DNA of 64,000 bases from Streptosporangium brasiliense. Its GTDB lineage: Bacteria; Actinomycetota; Actinomycetes; Streptosporangiales; Streptosporangiaceae. Position 1 is the stretch's first letter, and the number at the start of each line of letters is the position of its first letter. Location: contig NZ_JAUSRB010000002.1 in the NCBI RefSeq assembly GCF_030811595.1, forward strand, positions 4,464,001 to 4,528,000, in the 5' to 3' direction. The position numbers were made by a program, and so were the translations under genes. Below are positions 28,996 through 37,590 of the stretch, piece after piece. A model generated the notes under the pieces. The model had not been told where the DNA came from. It made no database searches and saw nothing but the letters and a program-made list of their open reading frames with translations.

Positions 28996-31548
28996 ATGAC
29001 ACAACAGCGACTGCGCCATGCGCCCATGCCCGAGAAACCGACTCTCGACGGGCTGGAAGCCGTATGGGTGGACCGCTGGGAGACCGAGGGCACCTACCGC
29101 TTCGACAGGACGCGCACGCGGGAGCAGATCTACTCGATCGACACCCCGCCGCCGACCGTCTCCGGGTCCCTGCACGTCGGCCATGTCTTCTCCTACACCC
29201 ACACCGACACCGTCGCCCGCTTCCAGCGCATGCGCGGCCGCGAGGTCTTCTACCCCATGGGCTGGGACGACAACGGCCTGCCCACCGAGCGCCGGGTGCA
29301 GAACCACTTCGGCGTGCGCTGCGACCCGTCCATCCCCTACGATCCGGGGTTCGAGCCGCCCGCAGAGCGTCCCCGCGGCCGCGGGGGTGATCCGCGGCAG
29401 ATCCCGATCTCGCGCCGCAACTTCATCGAGCTGTGCGAGCGGCTCACCCTCGAGGACGAGAAGGCCTTCGAGGAGCTGTGGCGCCGCCTGGGCCTGTCGG
29501 TGGACTGGTCGCTGACCTACGCCACCATCGACGGCGGCGCGCGGGCCGCCTCCCAGCGCGCGTTCCTGCGCAACCTGGCCCGTGGCGAGGCATACCTCTC
29601 GGAGGCGCCCACGCTGTGGGACGTCACCTTCCGCACGGCCGTCGCCCAGGCCGAGCTGGAGGACAGGGAGTGGCCCGGCGCCTTCCACCGGCTGGGCTTC
29701 ACGCTGTCGCCGGAGCAGCGGGCCGCGGGGTTCGGCGACCGCGTCTGGGTCGAGACGACACGCCCCGAGCTGATGCCCGCCTGCGTGGCGCTGGTCGCCC
29801 ACCCCGACGACGAGCGCTACCGGCCGCTGTTCGGCACCACGGTCAGGACACCGCTGTTCGGCGTCGAGGTGCCGGTGCTGGCCCATCACCTGGCCGAGCC
29901 CGACAAGGGGTCCGGCATCGCGATGATCTGCACCTTCGGCGACATCACCGACGTCACCTGGTGGCGCGAGCTGAACCTGCCCACCAGGGCGGTCATCGGC
30001 TGGGACGGCCGGATGCTCCCCGAGGCGCCCGAGGGCGTCCCCGCCGAGCCGTACGCCGAGCTGGCGGGCCGGACCGTGCACGGCGCCCGCGAGCGGATCG
30101 TGGAGCTGCTGCGCGGGTCCGGCGACATGGAGGGCGAGCCGCGGCAGGTCAGGCGCGCGGTGAAGTTCTACGAGAAGGGCGACCGGCCCCTGGAGATCGT
30201 CACCACCCGCCAGTGGTACATCCGCAACGGCGGGCGCGACCGCGGGCTCAGGGAGGCCCTCCTGGCGCGCGGTGAGGAGCTGTCCTGGCATCCGCCCCAC
30301 ATGAAGGTCCGCTACGACAACTGGGTGGAGGGCCTGGCGGGCGACTGGCTGATCTCCCGGCAGCGGTTCTTCGGCGTGCCGATCCCGGTGTGGTACCCGC
30401 TGGACGGCGCGGGCGAGCCCGACCGCTCCTCGCCGATCCTGCCGGAGGAGTCCATGCTGCCCATGGACCCCTCCACGGACGTGCCGCCCGGCTACACCGA
30501 GGACCAGCGCGGCAAGCCGGGAGGCTTCGCCGGCGACCCGGACGTCATGGACACCTGGGCCACCTCCTCGCTGAGCCCGCAGATCGCGGGCGGCTGGGAG
30601 CGGGACGAGGACCTGTTCGAACGGGTCTTCCCGATGGACCTGCGCCCGCAGGCCCACGAGATCATCCGTACCTGGCTGTTCTCGACGGTGGTCCGGGCGC
30701 ACCTGGAGCGGGGCGTGCTGCCCTGGCGCAACGCCGCCATCTCCGGGTGGATCCTCGACCCGGACCGCAAGAAGATGTCCAAGTCCGTGGGGAACGTCGT
30801 CACCCCGCTCGGCCTGCTGGAGCAGTACGGCTCCGACGCCGTCCGCTACTGGGCGGCGCACGGCCGCCCGGGCACCGACACGGCCTTCGACACCGGCCAG
30901 ATCAAGATCGGCCGCCGCCTGGCGATCAAGATCCTGAACGCCTCCAAGTTCGTGCTGGGCATGGGGGAGGACGGCGGCGAGGTCACCGAGCCGATCGACC
31001 TGTCGATGCTGGCCCGGCTGTCGCAGGTGGTCGGCGAGGCCACCGAGGCGTTCGAGGACTACGACTACACCCGCGCGCTGGAGCGGACCGAGCGGTTCTT
31101 CTGGGAGTTCTGCGACGACTACCTGGAGCTGGTCAAGGCCAGGGCCTACGGCGAGGGCGGCGCCGCGCGCTCGGCCCACGCGGCGCTGCGCGAGGCGCTC
31201 GACGTCATGCTCCGGCTGTTCGCCCCCTTCCTGCCGTTCGTCACCGAGGAGGTCTGGTCCTGGTGGCGTGCGGGGTCGGTGCACCGGGCGCCCTGGCCCA
31301 CGGCCTCCGCGCGGGGCGGCGAGGCGGAGCTGCTCCCGGTGGTGGCGGTGGTCCTCGGCCGGGTGCGCAAGGCCAAGTCCGACGCCAAGCTGTCGATGCG
31401 CGGCGAGGTCTCCCGGCTGACCGTCACCGGCGCCCAGGCCGACCTCGTACGGCAGGCGCAGGACGACCTGTGCGGTGCGGGCGTCATCGAGGAGTTCGTG
31501 CTGCAGGACGGCGAGGGCGACCTGCGGGTGGAGGTCACCCTCGCCTGA
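28996..31548 (+). CDS. valS: Valyl-tRNA synthetase (short form)
   Basis: An 850-residue class Ia aminoacyl-tRNA synthetase charging tRNA-Val. The HIGH-type motif is in [16 protein letters not shown] (about 60), then [20 protein letters not shown], the CP1 editing domain (about 240-400) and KKMSKSVGN (about 592). An anticodon-binding domain follows. The protein ends without the long C-terminal coiled-coil tRNA-binding arm common in bacterial ValRS of about 880-950 residues. It is the actinobacterial short type and is expected to be essential and functional. Confidence 0.94.
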   Translation: MTQQRLRHAPMPEKPTLDGLEAVWVDRWETEGTYRFDRTRTREQIYSIDTPPPTVSGSLHVGHVFSYTHTDTVARFQRMRGREVFYPMGWDDNGLPTERRVQNHFGVRCDPSIPYDPGFEPPAERPRGRGGDPRQIPISRRNFIELCERLTLEDEKAFEELWRRLGLSVDWSLTYATIDGGARAASQRAFLRNLARGEAYLSEAPTLWDVTFRTAVAQAELEDREWPGAFHRLGFTLSPEQRAAGFGDRVWVETTRPELMPACVALVAHPDDERYRPLFGTTVRTPLFGVEVPVLAHHLAEPDKGSGIAMICTFGDITDVTWWRELNLPTRAVIGWDGRMLPEAPEGVPAEPYAELAGRTVHGARERIVELLRGSGDMEGEPRQVRRAVKFYEKGDRPLEIVTTRQWYIRNGGRDRGLREALLARGEELSWHPPHMKVRYDNWVEGLAGDWLISRQRFFGVPIPVWYPLDGAGEPDRSSPILPEESMLPMDPSTDVPPGYTEDQRGKPGGFAGDPDVMDTWATSSLSPQIAGGWERDEDLFERVFPMDLRPQAHEIIRTWLFSTVVRAHLERGVLPWRNAAISGWILDPDRKKMSKSVGNVVTPLGLLEQYGSDAVRYWAAHGRPGTDTAFDTGQIKIGRRLAIKILNASKFVLGMGEDGGEVTEPIDLSMLARLSQVVGEATEAFEDYDYTRALERTERFFWEFCDDYLELVKARAYGEGGAARSAHAALREALDVMLRLFAPFLPFVTEEVWSWWRAGSVHRAPWPTASARGGEAELLPVVAVVLGRVRKAKSDAKLSMRGEVSRLTVTGAQADLVRQAQDDLCGAGVIEEFVLQDGEGDLRVEVTLA

Positions 31549-31625
31549 CCCCACACAAGTCTGTCCTTCCGGTCGGACGGTCCTGCCGTACGGTCGAGAC
31601 ACGACAGGCGAGGGGAGGACAGGGC

Positions 31626-31700
31626 ATGACTCCAGGCTGCGGCAGCTGTAGCTGCTACCTCGACGACAGGGTGCTCTCCCGGCCACCGGGAGAGCGCTGA
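31626..31700 (+). CDS. 24-aa Cys-rich peptide gene
   Basis: ATG 31626 follows GGGAGGA with 7-nt spacing and encodes 24 residues with a Cys-rich motif CGSCSCY, ending SRPPGER. A strong hairpin (31726-31755) follows 25 bp later, so it has the form of a self-contained transcription unit. Possible readings are a cysteine-sensing leader peptide, a tiny metal-binding peptide or a chance frame. It is short, so coding status is uncertain. No similar peptide of known function comes to mind. Confidence 0.45.
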   Translation: MTPGCGSCSCYLDDRVLSRPPGER

Positions 31701-31725
31701 CCCGGACCGGGCGACCACGCGTCGC

Positions 31726-31758
31726 GGAGGGGCCGGCCGCCCGGCCGGCCCCTCCTTT
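31726..31758 (+). terminator. 14-bp perfect hairpin with T-run
   Basis: Arm GGAGGGGCCGGCCG (31726-31739) pairs with CGGCCGGCCCCTCC (31742-31755) and is followed by TTT. It ends the unit containing valS and/or the tiny Cys-rich peptide gene. Confidence 0.8.
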
Positions 31759-31813
31759 CCCGTCCCCGTTCCCGTGTCCGGCCGATAACCGCGCGCGTTG
31801 TCGGCCGCGGCGT

Positions 31814-31819
31814 GACACT
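31814..31819 (+). promoter_or_regulatory. -10 box GACACT, leaderless start
   Basis: GACACT ends 8 nt before GTG 31828. GGAGG abuts the GTG too closely to act as a normal RBS, so a leaderless mRNA is likely. Confidence 0.4.
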
Positions 31820-31827
31820 CTGGAGGG

Positions 31828-33099
31828 GTGCTCTCCGATCGGGAACGTCTGACACAGCTGGTGCCGCGCACTCTGCTCCGCCTGGCCACATGGTGCCTGT
31901 GCCTGATCATCATCGGCTGGGCCGTCTTCTACTTCGCGCAGTTCATCGCGACGCTGCGCATCGTGGTCCTGCCGGTGGCCGTCGCGCTCCTGCTCACCGC
32001 GCTGCTGTTCCCGATCACCCGCAGGCTCCGCGCGATGGGCATGCGGCCGATCTACGCCACGTGGCTCACCATGCTCGTCGCGCTCGCGGTGCTGGGCGGC
32101 ACCGGCTGGTTCATCGGGCTGCGGGCCAACGACGAGTTCCCGCGCCTGGTCGAGCAGGTGCGGGCGACGGCCAAGACCGTGGAGCAGTGGCTCTACACCG
32201 GGCCGCTGCACCTGCAACGGAACCAGATCACCACGTGGATCGACGAGATCACCCAGCAGGTCACCGCGCAGCGCAACCAGATCACCCAGACGGTGCTCAC
32301 CGGCGCCACGGTGGCGATGGAGGTGCTGGCCTCCATCGTGCTGCTGCTGTTCGTCATGTTCTTCCTGCTCAAGGACGGCGACCGGATCTGGTCGTGGTTC
32401 CTGGGGGGCTTCGGCGGGGCCGCGCCCCGCGTCGACCGGGCCGGGCGGGCCGCCTGGGTGACACTCTCCCACTACGTGCAGGGCACGGTGGCGGTGGCCG
32501 CCGTGCACGGTGTGATCATGGGCATCGTGCTCGCCGGGATGGGGGTGCCGCTCTGGGCGCCGCTGGCAGTGTTGATCTTCCTGGCCAGCTTCATCCCCAT
32601 CGTCGGCATCTTCTTCGCCGGCGCGATCGCCACCCTGGTCACGCTCGGCGCCAAGGGCCCGATCTACGCCCTGATCTTCCTCGGCATCCTGGTGGTGGAG
32701 CAGCAGCTGGAGAACCACGTGCTCCAGCCGCTGATCGTCGGCCGGGCGCTGAGCTTCCACCCGCTGGCGATCATCCTGGTGCTGGCCGTGGGCGGCATCC
32801 TGGCCGGCATCGCCGGGGCCGCGGTGGCGGTGCCGGTCGCCGCCGTGATCTACCGGGCACTGCCCGAGCTCAGAAGCGATCCACCGGCCGCGCTGCCCGC
32901 CGGGACGGCATCTCCCGAGCCGCCGGGGCCGCCCGGACCGCCGGAGGCGGCCGGTCCGGTCCAGCCGTCCGGGCCGGCGGAGCCGGCAGGCCCGTCCGAG
33001 GCGCTCGGCCCGTCCGAGGGGCCGGAGCCGGCCGGGCCGCTCCGTCCGGTCCCCCTGGTCCGTCCGGCGGATGAGGGATCACCGCAGCCCAAGGGGTAA
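31828..33099 (+). CDS. AI-2E family transporter
   Basis: A 423-residue polytopic membrane protein of the AI-2E (PerM/YdiK) family with about eight membrane segments in residues 20-345. Two are paired near the N-terminus, and a cluster near 235-340 contains GVIMGIVLAGMGVPLWAPLA and FIPIVGIFFAGAIATLV. A Pro/Gly/Ser-rich cytoplasmic tail of about 70 residues ends the protein. Despite the name, family members include sodium/proton antiporters and exporters, so the substrate is open. Its stop codon TAA forms part of the predicted -10 box of the next gene. Confidence 0.85.
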   Translation: MLSDRERLTQLVPRTLLRLATWCLCLIIIGWAVFYFAQFIATLRIVVLPVAVALLLTALLFPITRRLRAMGMRPIYATWLTMLVALAVLGGTGWFIGLRANDEFPRLVEQVRATAKTVEQWLYTGPLHLQRNQITTWIDEITQQVTAQRNQITQTVLTGATVAMEVLASIVLLLFVMFFLLKDGDRIWSWFLGGFGGAAPRVDRAGRAAWVTLSHYVQGTVAVAAVHGVIMGIVLAGMGVPLWAPLAVLIFLASFIPIVGIFFAGAIATLVTLGAKGPIYALIFLGILVVEQQLENHVLQPLIVGRALSFHPLAIILVLAVGGILAGIAGAAVAVPVAAVIYRALPELRSDPPAALPAGTASPEPPGPPGPPEAAGPVQPSGPAEPAGPSEALGPSEGPEPAGPLRPVPLVRPADEGSPQPKG

Positions 33100-33102
33100 C
33101 GT
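33097..33102 (+). promoter_or_regulatory. -10 box TAACGT overlapping a stop codon
   Basis: TAACGT, whose first three bases are the AI-2E stop codon, ends 8 nt before GTG 33111. This suggests a separate leaderless promoter for the thioesterase-dut operon. Confidence 0.45.
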
Positions 33103-33110
33103 TCTGCTCC

Positions 33111-33665
33111 GTGACCCGTTCCACCGTGACAACCCCTCCCCCGGGAGCGGTCCGGCCGCAGGCGCTGCCGGGCGCCCCCGCCCCCGGCACCCCGCTCGGC
33201 CCGCACTACAGCCGCTGCTTCGGCTGCGGCGGCCAGCACCCGACCGGCCTGCATCTGAACGCCACCTCGCCCGACGGGATCACGGTGACCGCCGAGTTCA
33301 CCGTGGGGGAGGCGCACCAGGGCGCGCCGGGCCTCGCGCACGGCGGCGTGCTGGCCGCGGCGATGGACGAGGTCATCGGCATGTCCATCTGGCTCCTCCA
33401 GCGCCCCTACGTCACCGGGCGGCTGGAGACCGACTACCTCGCGCCGGTCCCGGTCGGCACCACGCTGCACCTGCGCGCCTGGTGCACCGGCGTGTCCGGC
33501 CGGAAGGCGTACCTTGAGGCTGAGGGGCGGACCGGCTCCCCGGACGGCCCGGTCGCCGTGCGGGCCGCCGCGCTCTTCGTCGAGGTGGGCATGGAACACT
33601 TCGCCAAACACGGTGACGCCCAGGCCCTCATCGACGAACATCACGAGTACGAGGTGAATCCGTGA
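33111..33665 (+). CDS. PaaI-type hotdog thioesterase
   Basis: A 184-residue acyl-CoA thioesterase-like protein with a single hotdog domain (about 32-165). Motifs: HYSRCFGCGGQHPTGLHL, then GAPGLAHGGVLAAAMDEVIG, where HGG and the following acidic residue mark the active-site helix. The first 30 residues are Pro-rich and probably disordered. It overlaps dut by 4 nt (GTGA). In M. tuberculosis the gene beside dut is also small but different in type, so the pairing may be co-expression only. Substrate unknown. Confidence 0.88.
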   Translation: MTRSTVTTPPPGAVRPQALPGAPAPGTPLGPHYSRCFGCGGQHPTGLHLNATSPDGITVTAEFTVGEAHQGAPGLAHGGVLAAAMDEVIGMSIWLLQRPYVTGRLETDYLAPVPVGTTLHLRAWCTGVSGRKAYLEAEGRTGSPDGPVAVRAAALFVEVGMEHFAKHGDAQALIDEHHEYEVNP

Positions 33666-34105
33666 CCGACAACGTCGAGGTGCTGATCCACCGGCTCGAC
33701 GCCGGGCTGCCGCTGCCGTCCTACGCTCATCCGGGCGACGCGGGCGCCGATCTCTACGCCGCCGCGGACGTCGAGCTGCTCCCCGGGGAGCGGGTGATGG
33801 TGGGCACCGGGGTGGCGATCGCCCTGCCCGATGGGTATGCCGCGTTCGTCCATCCGCGTTCCGGTCTGGCGGCCAAATACGGTGTGACGCTCGTGAACGC
33901 CCCCGGCACCGTGGACGCGGGTTACCGGGGCGAGATCAAAGTGACGCTGCTCAACACCGACGCCAAGGACTCGCTACGGCTGCGCAGGGGAGACCGCGTC
34001 GCGCAGCTGGTGATCCAGCGGGTGGAGAGGGCCGCGTTCTACGAGGTGGACCGGTTGCCCGGATCGGCGCGGGGCGCCGACGGGTTCGGGTCCACCGGCC
34101 GTTGA
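33662..34105 (+). CDS. dut: dUTP diphosphatase
   Basis: A 147-residue trimeric dUTPase hydrolysing dUTP to dUMP and pyrophosphate. All five motifs are visible: HPGDAGADLYA, HPRSGLAAKYGV, GTVDAGYRGEIKV, RGDRVAQLVIQRV and RGADGFGSTGR. Start GTG 33662 overlaps the thioesterase stop codon. DUF3710 follows 33 bp downstream, as in mycobacteria. Confidence 0.96.
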   Translation: MTDNVEVLIHRLDAGLPLPSYAHPGDAGADLYAAADVELLPGERVMVGTGVAIALPDGYAAFVHPRSGLAAKYGVTLVNAPGTVDAGYRGEIKVTLLNTDAKDSLRLRRGDRVAQLVIQRVERAAFYEVDRLPGSARGADGFGSTGR

Positions 34106-34138
34106 CAGAGAGCGAACCCGACAAGGAGCGTGAGAGAA

Positions 34139-34822
34139 GTGTTCGGACGTCGCCGTCGCGAAGAGTCCCCGGCCGTGGCCGGGGAGGCCGGGCAGGACGA
34201 GCGGGTCGAGCGGGAGCCGGCACGCGAGTCCGGCCCGTGGGACTCCGGTGAGCCGTATCCCGAGCGGGAACGGGTCGACCTCGGCGGCATGCGCCTGCCG
34301 GTCGACCCGGGATTCGAGGTCCAGCTGAACCTGGCCGGTGACCACATCGTCGGTGCGGTCGTCATGGTCGGCGAGAGCGCCCTCCAGGTGCACGCGTTCG
34401 CGGCGCCCAAGCGCAACGGCATCTGGGACGAGGTGCGGGACGAGCTCGCCGAGGGCGTCAAGGGCGCCGGTGGCACGGCCGAGGAGCGGCAGGGGCCGTT
34501 CGGCGTCGAGCTGGCCGCGCAGGTCCCGGCCGACGGGGTCGCCCAGCCGGTCCGCTACATCGGCGTCGACGGCCCGCGCTGGTTCCTCCGCGCGGTGATC
34601 AGCGGGCGTGCCGCGCTGGACGCCGAGGCGGCCGCGCCCCTGGAGGGGGTCATCCGCGACATCGTGGTGGTCCGCGGGGACGAGCCGATGGCGCCCAAGG
34701 AGGCGATCGAGCTGCGGCTCCCGCCGGAGGCCAGGCAGGCGGTGGAGCAGCAGGCCGCCGGGGGCGAGGTGCCCGACCTCAACCCGTTCAAGCGAGGCCC
34801 GGAGATAGCCGAGCTCCGCTGA
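34139..34822 (+). CDS. DUF3710 protein
   Basis: A 227-residue conserved actinobacterial protein (Rv2696c-like). It starts with FGRRRREESP, then has a charged linker and a globular domain (about 55-215) with VDLGGMRLPVDPGFEVQLN and GPRWFLRAVISGRAAL. GTG 34139 has AAGGAG 10 nt upstream; GTG 34130 is too close to it. Function is unknown, but constant linkage to dut and the OB-fold gene suggests a role in nucleic-acid metabolism. Confidence 0.88.
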   Translation: MFGRRRREESPAVAGEAGQDERVEREPARESGPWDSGEPYPERERVDLGGMRLPVDPGFEVQLNLAGDHIVGAVVMVGESALQVHAFAAPKRNGIWDEVRDELAEGVKGAGGTAEERQGPFGVELAAQVPADGVAQPVRYIGVDGPRWFLRAVISGRAALDAEAAAPLEGVIRDIVVVRGDEPMAPKEAIELRLPPEARQAVEQQAAGGEVPDLNPFKRGPEIAELR

Positions 34823-34870
34823 CGTGGGGGATCGCGTACGCTGATTCAACACGTATGTGAAGGAGAGGTC

Positions 34871-35263
34871 GTGGGTTCTCAGGAACCGCATAAACAGGGC
34901 GGGTTTCGGGGCTTTTTCCGGCGGCTGACGACAAGTCAGGCGGAGCTGGAGGCCACCGAACTCCAGCAGGACCTCGATCGTCATGGCGCCACACCCATCG
35001 TCTCGTGCGGCGCCCGCCGCCGGTTCTGCGTTACCGGTACGCTACGGACCGTGACGTTGAGGCCCCGCGGCGGCGCACCCGCGCTCGAAGCGGAGCTTTA
35101 CGATGGTTCGGATGTGATCGACCTGATCTGGCTGGGCCGCCGGAAGATCGCTGGGATAGAGCCCGGCCGGATGGTCCTGGCCGAGGGGCTCGTCAGCGTG
35201 CAGGACGGGCGCAAGGTGATGTTCAACCCCCGATACGAGCTACGTCCGGCGGGCGGTGCGTGA
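34871..35263 (+). CDS. OB-fold nucleic-acid-binding protein
   Basis: A 130-residue protein (Rv2694c-like). A basic, aromatic N-terminus (GGFRGFFRRLTTSQAELEA) is followed by an OB-fold domain (about 40-125) containing VTGTLRTVTLRP, LEAELYDGSDVIDLIWLGRR and IAGIEPGRMVLAEGLVSVQDGR, the typical tRNA-anti/RecG-like OB pattern. GTG 34871 has AAGGAGAGG upstream. It is in an operon with DUF3710 upstream and DUF3159 downstream. Confidence 0.88.
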   Translation: MGSQEPHKQGGFRGFFRRLTTSQAELEATELQQDLDRHGATPIVSCGARRRFCVTGTLRTVTLRPRGGAPALEAELYDGSDVIDLIWLGRRKIAGIEPGRMVLAEGLVSVQDGRKVMFNPRYELRPAGGA

Positions 35264-35284
35264 GCGATCGACGACCACGGAGCG

Positions 35285-35962
35285 GTGAGCGAGAAGATGA
35301 CCACCAGCGATGAGACCACCGCGCACGACACGGTGGAGGCCGCGATGCGCGTCCAGCTCGCCAAGGCCTTCGGCGGGGTGCGCGGCATCATCGAGGCCGC
35401 CGTGCCCACGATCACCTTCACCGGGATGTGGATCGCCACCTCGGAGCTGAAGACGTCCCTGATCGTCAGCATCTCGGCCGCGGTGGTGCTGCTGATCGTG
35501 CGGGTGCTGCAGCGCTCGACGCCGCAGTTCGTCCTCAACAGCCTCGTCGGCATCGGCATCGGCGCGTTCTTCGCCTCCCGCACCGGCGACGCCCGTGACG
35601 TCTACCTGCCCGGCATCCTCTACAACGCCGCCTACTCGGTGGCGATGCTGATATCCGTCATCACCCGGTGGCCGGTGGTGGGCTTCATGATCGGGTCTGT
35701 CACCGGCGACCCGACGGGCTGGCGCAAGGACCCGGCCGTGGTGCGGCTCTGCTCCAAGCTCACCTGGATGCTGATGGTCCCGTGCGTGGTCCGGGTGGCG
35801 GTGCAGCTGCCCGTCTACCTGATCGGCGGGGACGACGCGGTCGCCGAGCTGGGCATCCTCAAGATCGTGATGGGCTGGCCGCTGCAGGTCGCGGCCCTCG
35901 CCGCCATGGTGTGGCTGCTGGCCAGGGGCCGGACCCCGGTCCGGCCGCCCGCCCTGCCCTGA
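35285..35962 (+). CDS. DUF3159 membrane protein
   Basis: A 225-residue polytopic membrane protein (Rv2693c-like) with about six hydrophobic segments. These include SLIVSISAAVVLLIVRVLQ, FVLNSLVGIGIGAFFAS and VAALAAMVWLLARG. The conserved loop between segments reads GSVTGDPTGWRKDP. GTG 35285 is adopted; ATG 35297 is the alternative and neither has an ideal RBS. Function unknown. It neighbours K+-handling genes, which may be a clue. Its stop codon is the first triplet of a tandem repeat. Confidence 0.85.
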   Translation: MSEKMTTSDETTAHDTVEAAMRVQLAKAFGGVRGIIEAAVPTITFTGMWIATSELKTSLIVSISAAVVLLIVRVLQRSTPQFVLNSLVGIGIGAFFASRTGDARDVYLPGILYNAAYSVAMLISVITRWPVVGFMIGSVTGDPTGWRKDPAVVRLCSKLTWMLMVPCVVRVAVQLPVYLIGGDDAVAELGILKIVMGWPLQVAALAAMVWLLARGRTPVRPPALP

Positions 35963-36060
35963 GGCCGTCCGTGCTGGCCCTGAGGCCGTCCGTGCTGGCC
36001 TGAGGCCGCCCGCCCGGCCCCGAAGGCCGCCCGTCCGGCCCTGAGGTCCGAGGCGGCCCG
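35960..36060. repeat. ~20-bp tandem repeats starting at a stop codon
   Basis: Units begin at 35960, 35981, 36001, 36021 and 36042. The first two are nearly identical (TGAGGCCGTCCGTGCTGGCC) and later ones decay. The first TGA is the DUF3159 stop codon. Confidence 0.8.
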
Positions 36061-36099
36061 TCCCGCTCCGGGATGGGCGTCCGGCCCTCCTGACGGCCC

Positions 36100-36132
36100 C
36101 CGGTCCCGTACGGCGACGCCGTACGGGACCGG
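36100..36132. terminator. 16-bp perfect hairpin between convergent genes
   Basis: Arm CCGGTCCCGTACGGCG (36100-36115), one central base, and the exact complement at 36117-36132. It separates DUF3159 from the convergent trkA pair, ending 5 bp before the latter's stop codon. Confidence 0.8.
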
Positions 36133-36137
36133 CGCGG

Positions 36138-36809
36138 TCAGTGGATGGAGCGGTGCGCCGACAGGAGCCGGGCCAGCTCCTCCTCGACCTCCTGGCTGGC
36201 CACGAACATCAGCTCGTCGCCGGCCTCCAGCGGGTCGTCGGCGGTGGGCACCAGCACCCGCCCCTCGCGCAGGATCGCGACCAGGGCGGTGTCGGTCGGC
36301 CACGGCACCGAACCGGCGCGCTGGCCGACGACCGGCGCGTCCTCGGGCAGGGTGAGCTCCACCAGGTTGGCCTGGCCCTGACGGAAGGTCATCAGCCGGA
36401 CCAGGTCGCCGACGCTCACCGCCTCCTCGACCAGGGCGCTCAGCAGGCGCGGGGTCGAGACGGCCACGTCCACGCCCCACGACTCGTTGAACAGCCACTC
36501 GTTCTTGGGGTGGTTGATCCTGGCGACCACGCGCGGCACGCCGTACTCCGTCTTGGCCAGCAGCGACACGACGAGGTTGACCTTGTCGTCGCCGCTGGCG
36601 GCGACGACCACGTGACAGTCGGCCAGGCCCGCCTCGTCCAGCGAGGAGATCTCGCAGGCGTCGGCGAGCAGCCACTCCGCCCGCGGCACCGTGTCGATCT
36701 TGATGGCCTTGGGGTCGATGTCGATGAGCAGGACCTCGTGGCCGTTCTCCAGGAGCTCGGCGGCGATGGACCTGCCGACGGCTCCGGCACCCGCGATGGT
36801 GACGCGCAT
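36138..36809 (-). CDS. TrkA-family K+ uptake regulatory subunit
   Basis: A 223-residue cytoplasmic RCK protein (CeoC/Rv2692-like). The N-terminal Rossmann domain has the nucleotide motif GAGAVGRSIAAELLENGHEV and an acidic residue at the next strand end (LLIDIDP). A C-terminal TrkA-C domain (about 140-220) follows. It should gate a K+ channel or transporter according to nucleotide binding. The ATG overlaps the stop of the upstream trkA by 1 nt (TGATG). Confidence 0.9.
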   Translation of the reverse strand: MRVTIAGAGAVGRSIAAELLENGHEVLLIDIDPKAIKIDTVPRAEWLLADACEISSLDEAGLADCHVVVAASGDDKVNLVVSLLAKTEYGVPRVVARINHPKNEWLFNESWGVDVAVSTPRLLSALVEEAVSVGDLVRLMTFRQGQANLVELTLPEDAPVVGQRAGSVPWPTDTALVAILREGRVLVPTADDPLEAGDELMFVASQEVEEELARLLSAHRSIH

Positions 36810-37474
36810 CAGTGACCCTCCTCCGGCGCACCGGACAGCACCTTGTTGATGCGGTCCATGTCACTCTCGACCGCCATGACGTGCAGGATGTCGCCTTCCT
36901 GCACCACGGAGTCGTTCCTGGGCAGCAGGGTCTCGCCCATCCGGTTGACGAACGCCATGCGCGTGCCCGCGGCCTCCTCCAGGTCCTTGGTCCTGGTGCC
37001 GATCCAGCCCGGGTGGTAGGCCACCTCGGCCAGCACGACGGACCCGGTCGGGTCGCGCCACAGCGGCTCGGCGCCCTCGGGCAGCACCCGCCGCAGGATC
37101 TGGTCGGCGGTCCAGCGGACCGTGGCGACGGTGGGGATGCCCAGCCGCTGGTAGACCTCGGCGCGCCGGGAGTCGTAGATGCGGGCCACCACGTTGTCCA
37201 CGCCGAACGTCTCGCGTGCGACCCGGGCGGAGATGATGTTGGAGTTGTCGCCGCTGCTCACCGCCACGTAGGCGCCGGCCGACTCGATGCCGGCCTCTTC
37301 CAGGACGTCGCGGTCGAAGCCGATCCCGGTCACCCGGCGACCTCGGAAACCGGCCCGCAGGCGGCGGAACGCCTGCGGATCCCGGTCGATGATCGCGACC
37401 GAGTGGCCGCTGTCCTCCAGGATGTGCGCCAGGGTCGAACCCACTCGGCCACACCCCATGATCACGATATGCAT
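36809..37474 (-). CDS. TrkA-family K+ uptake regulatory subunit
   Basis: A 221-residue RCK protein (CeoB/Rv2691-like). The N-terminus MHIVIMGCGRVGSTLAHILE carries the GxGxxG dinucleotide motif, then SVAIIDRDPQAF and the TrkA-C domain (about 135-218). It is first in an operon with the second TrkA protein and divergent from the KimA-like permease. It probably works with that permease or another K+ channel; no TrkH/G subunit is nearby. Confidence 0.9.
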   Translation of the reverse strand: MHIVIMGCGRVGSTLAHILEDSGHSVAIIDRDPQAFRRLRAGFRGRRVTGIGFDRDVLEEAGIESAGAYVAVSSGDNSNIISARVARETFGVDNVVARIYDSRRAEVYQRLGIPTVATVRWTADQILRRVLPEGAEPLWRDPTGSVVLAEVAYHPGWIGTRTKDLEEAAGTRMAFVNRMGETLLPRNDSVVQEGDILHVMAVESDMDRINKVLSGAPEEGH

Positions 37475-37576
37475 GCTCCCCCGCCGGTCGCGTTGAGGCG
37501 GATCTTGTTCCCGATGTACTTAGTCAGTATGGCCCGCTGAGGGAGTGCCGCGTCAGCGGGGCGGGTGGATGAGGAC

Positions 37577-37582
37577 TAGCAT
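37577..37582 (+). promoter_or_regulatory. -10 box TAGCAT, leaderless start
   Basis: TAGCAT ends 8 nt before GTG 37591 with no RBS in between. The region between the divergent trkA operon and this gene is only 116 bp and does not contain a recognisable c-di-AMP riboswitch. Confidence 0.45.
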
Positions 37583-37590
37583 CGGCAGAC

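Noticed and set aside
37475-37590. Possible c-di-AMP (ydaO-type) riboswitch upstream of the KimA-like gene
   Set aside because: The region is too short, lacks the conserved motifs, and the transcript appears to be leaderless.
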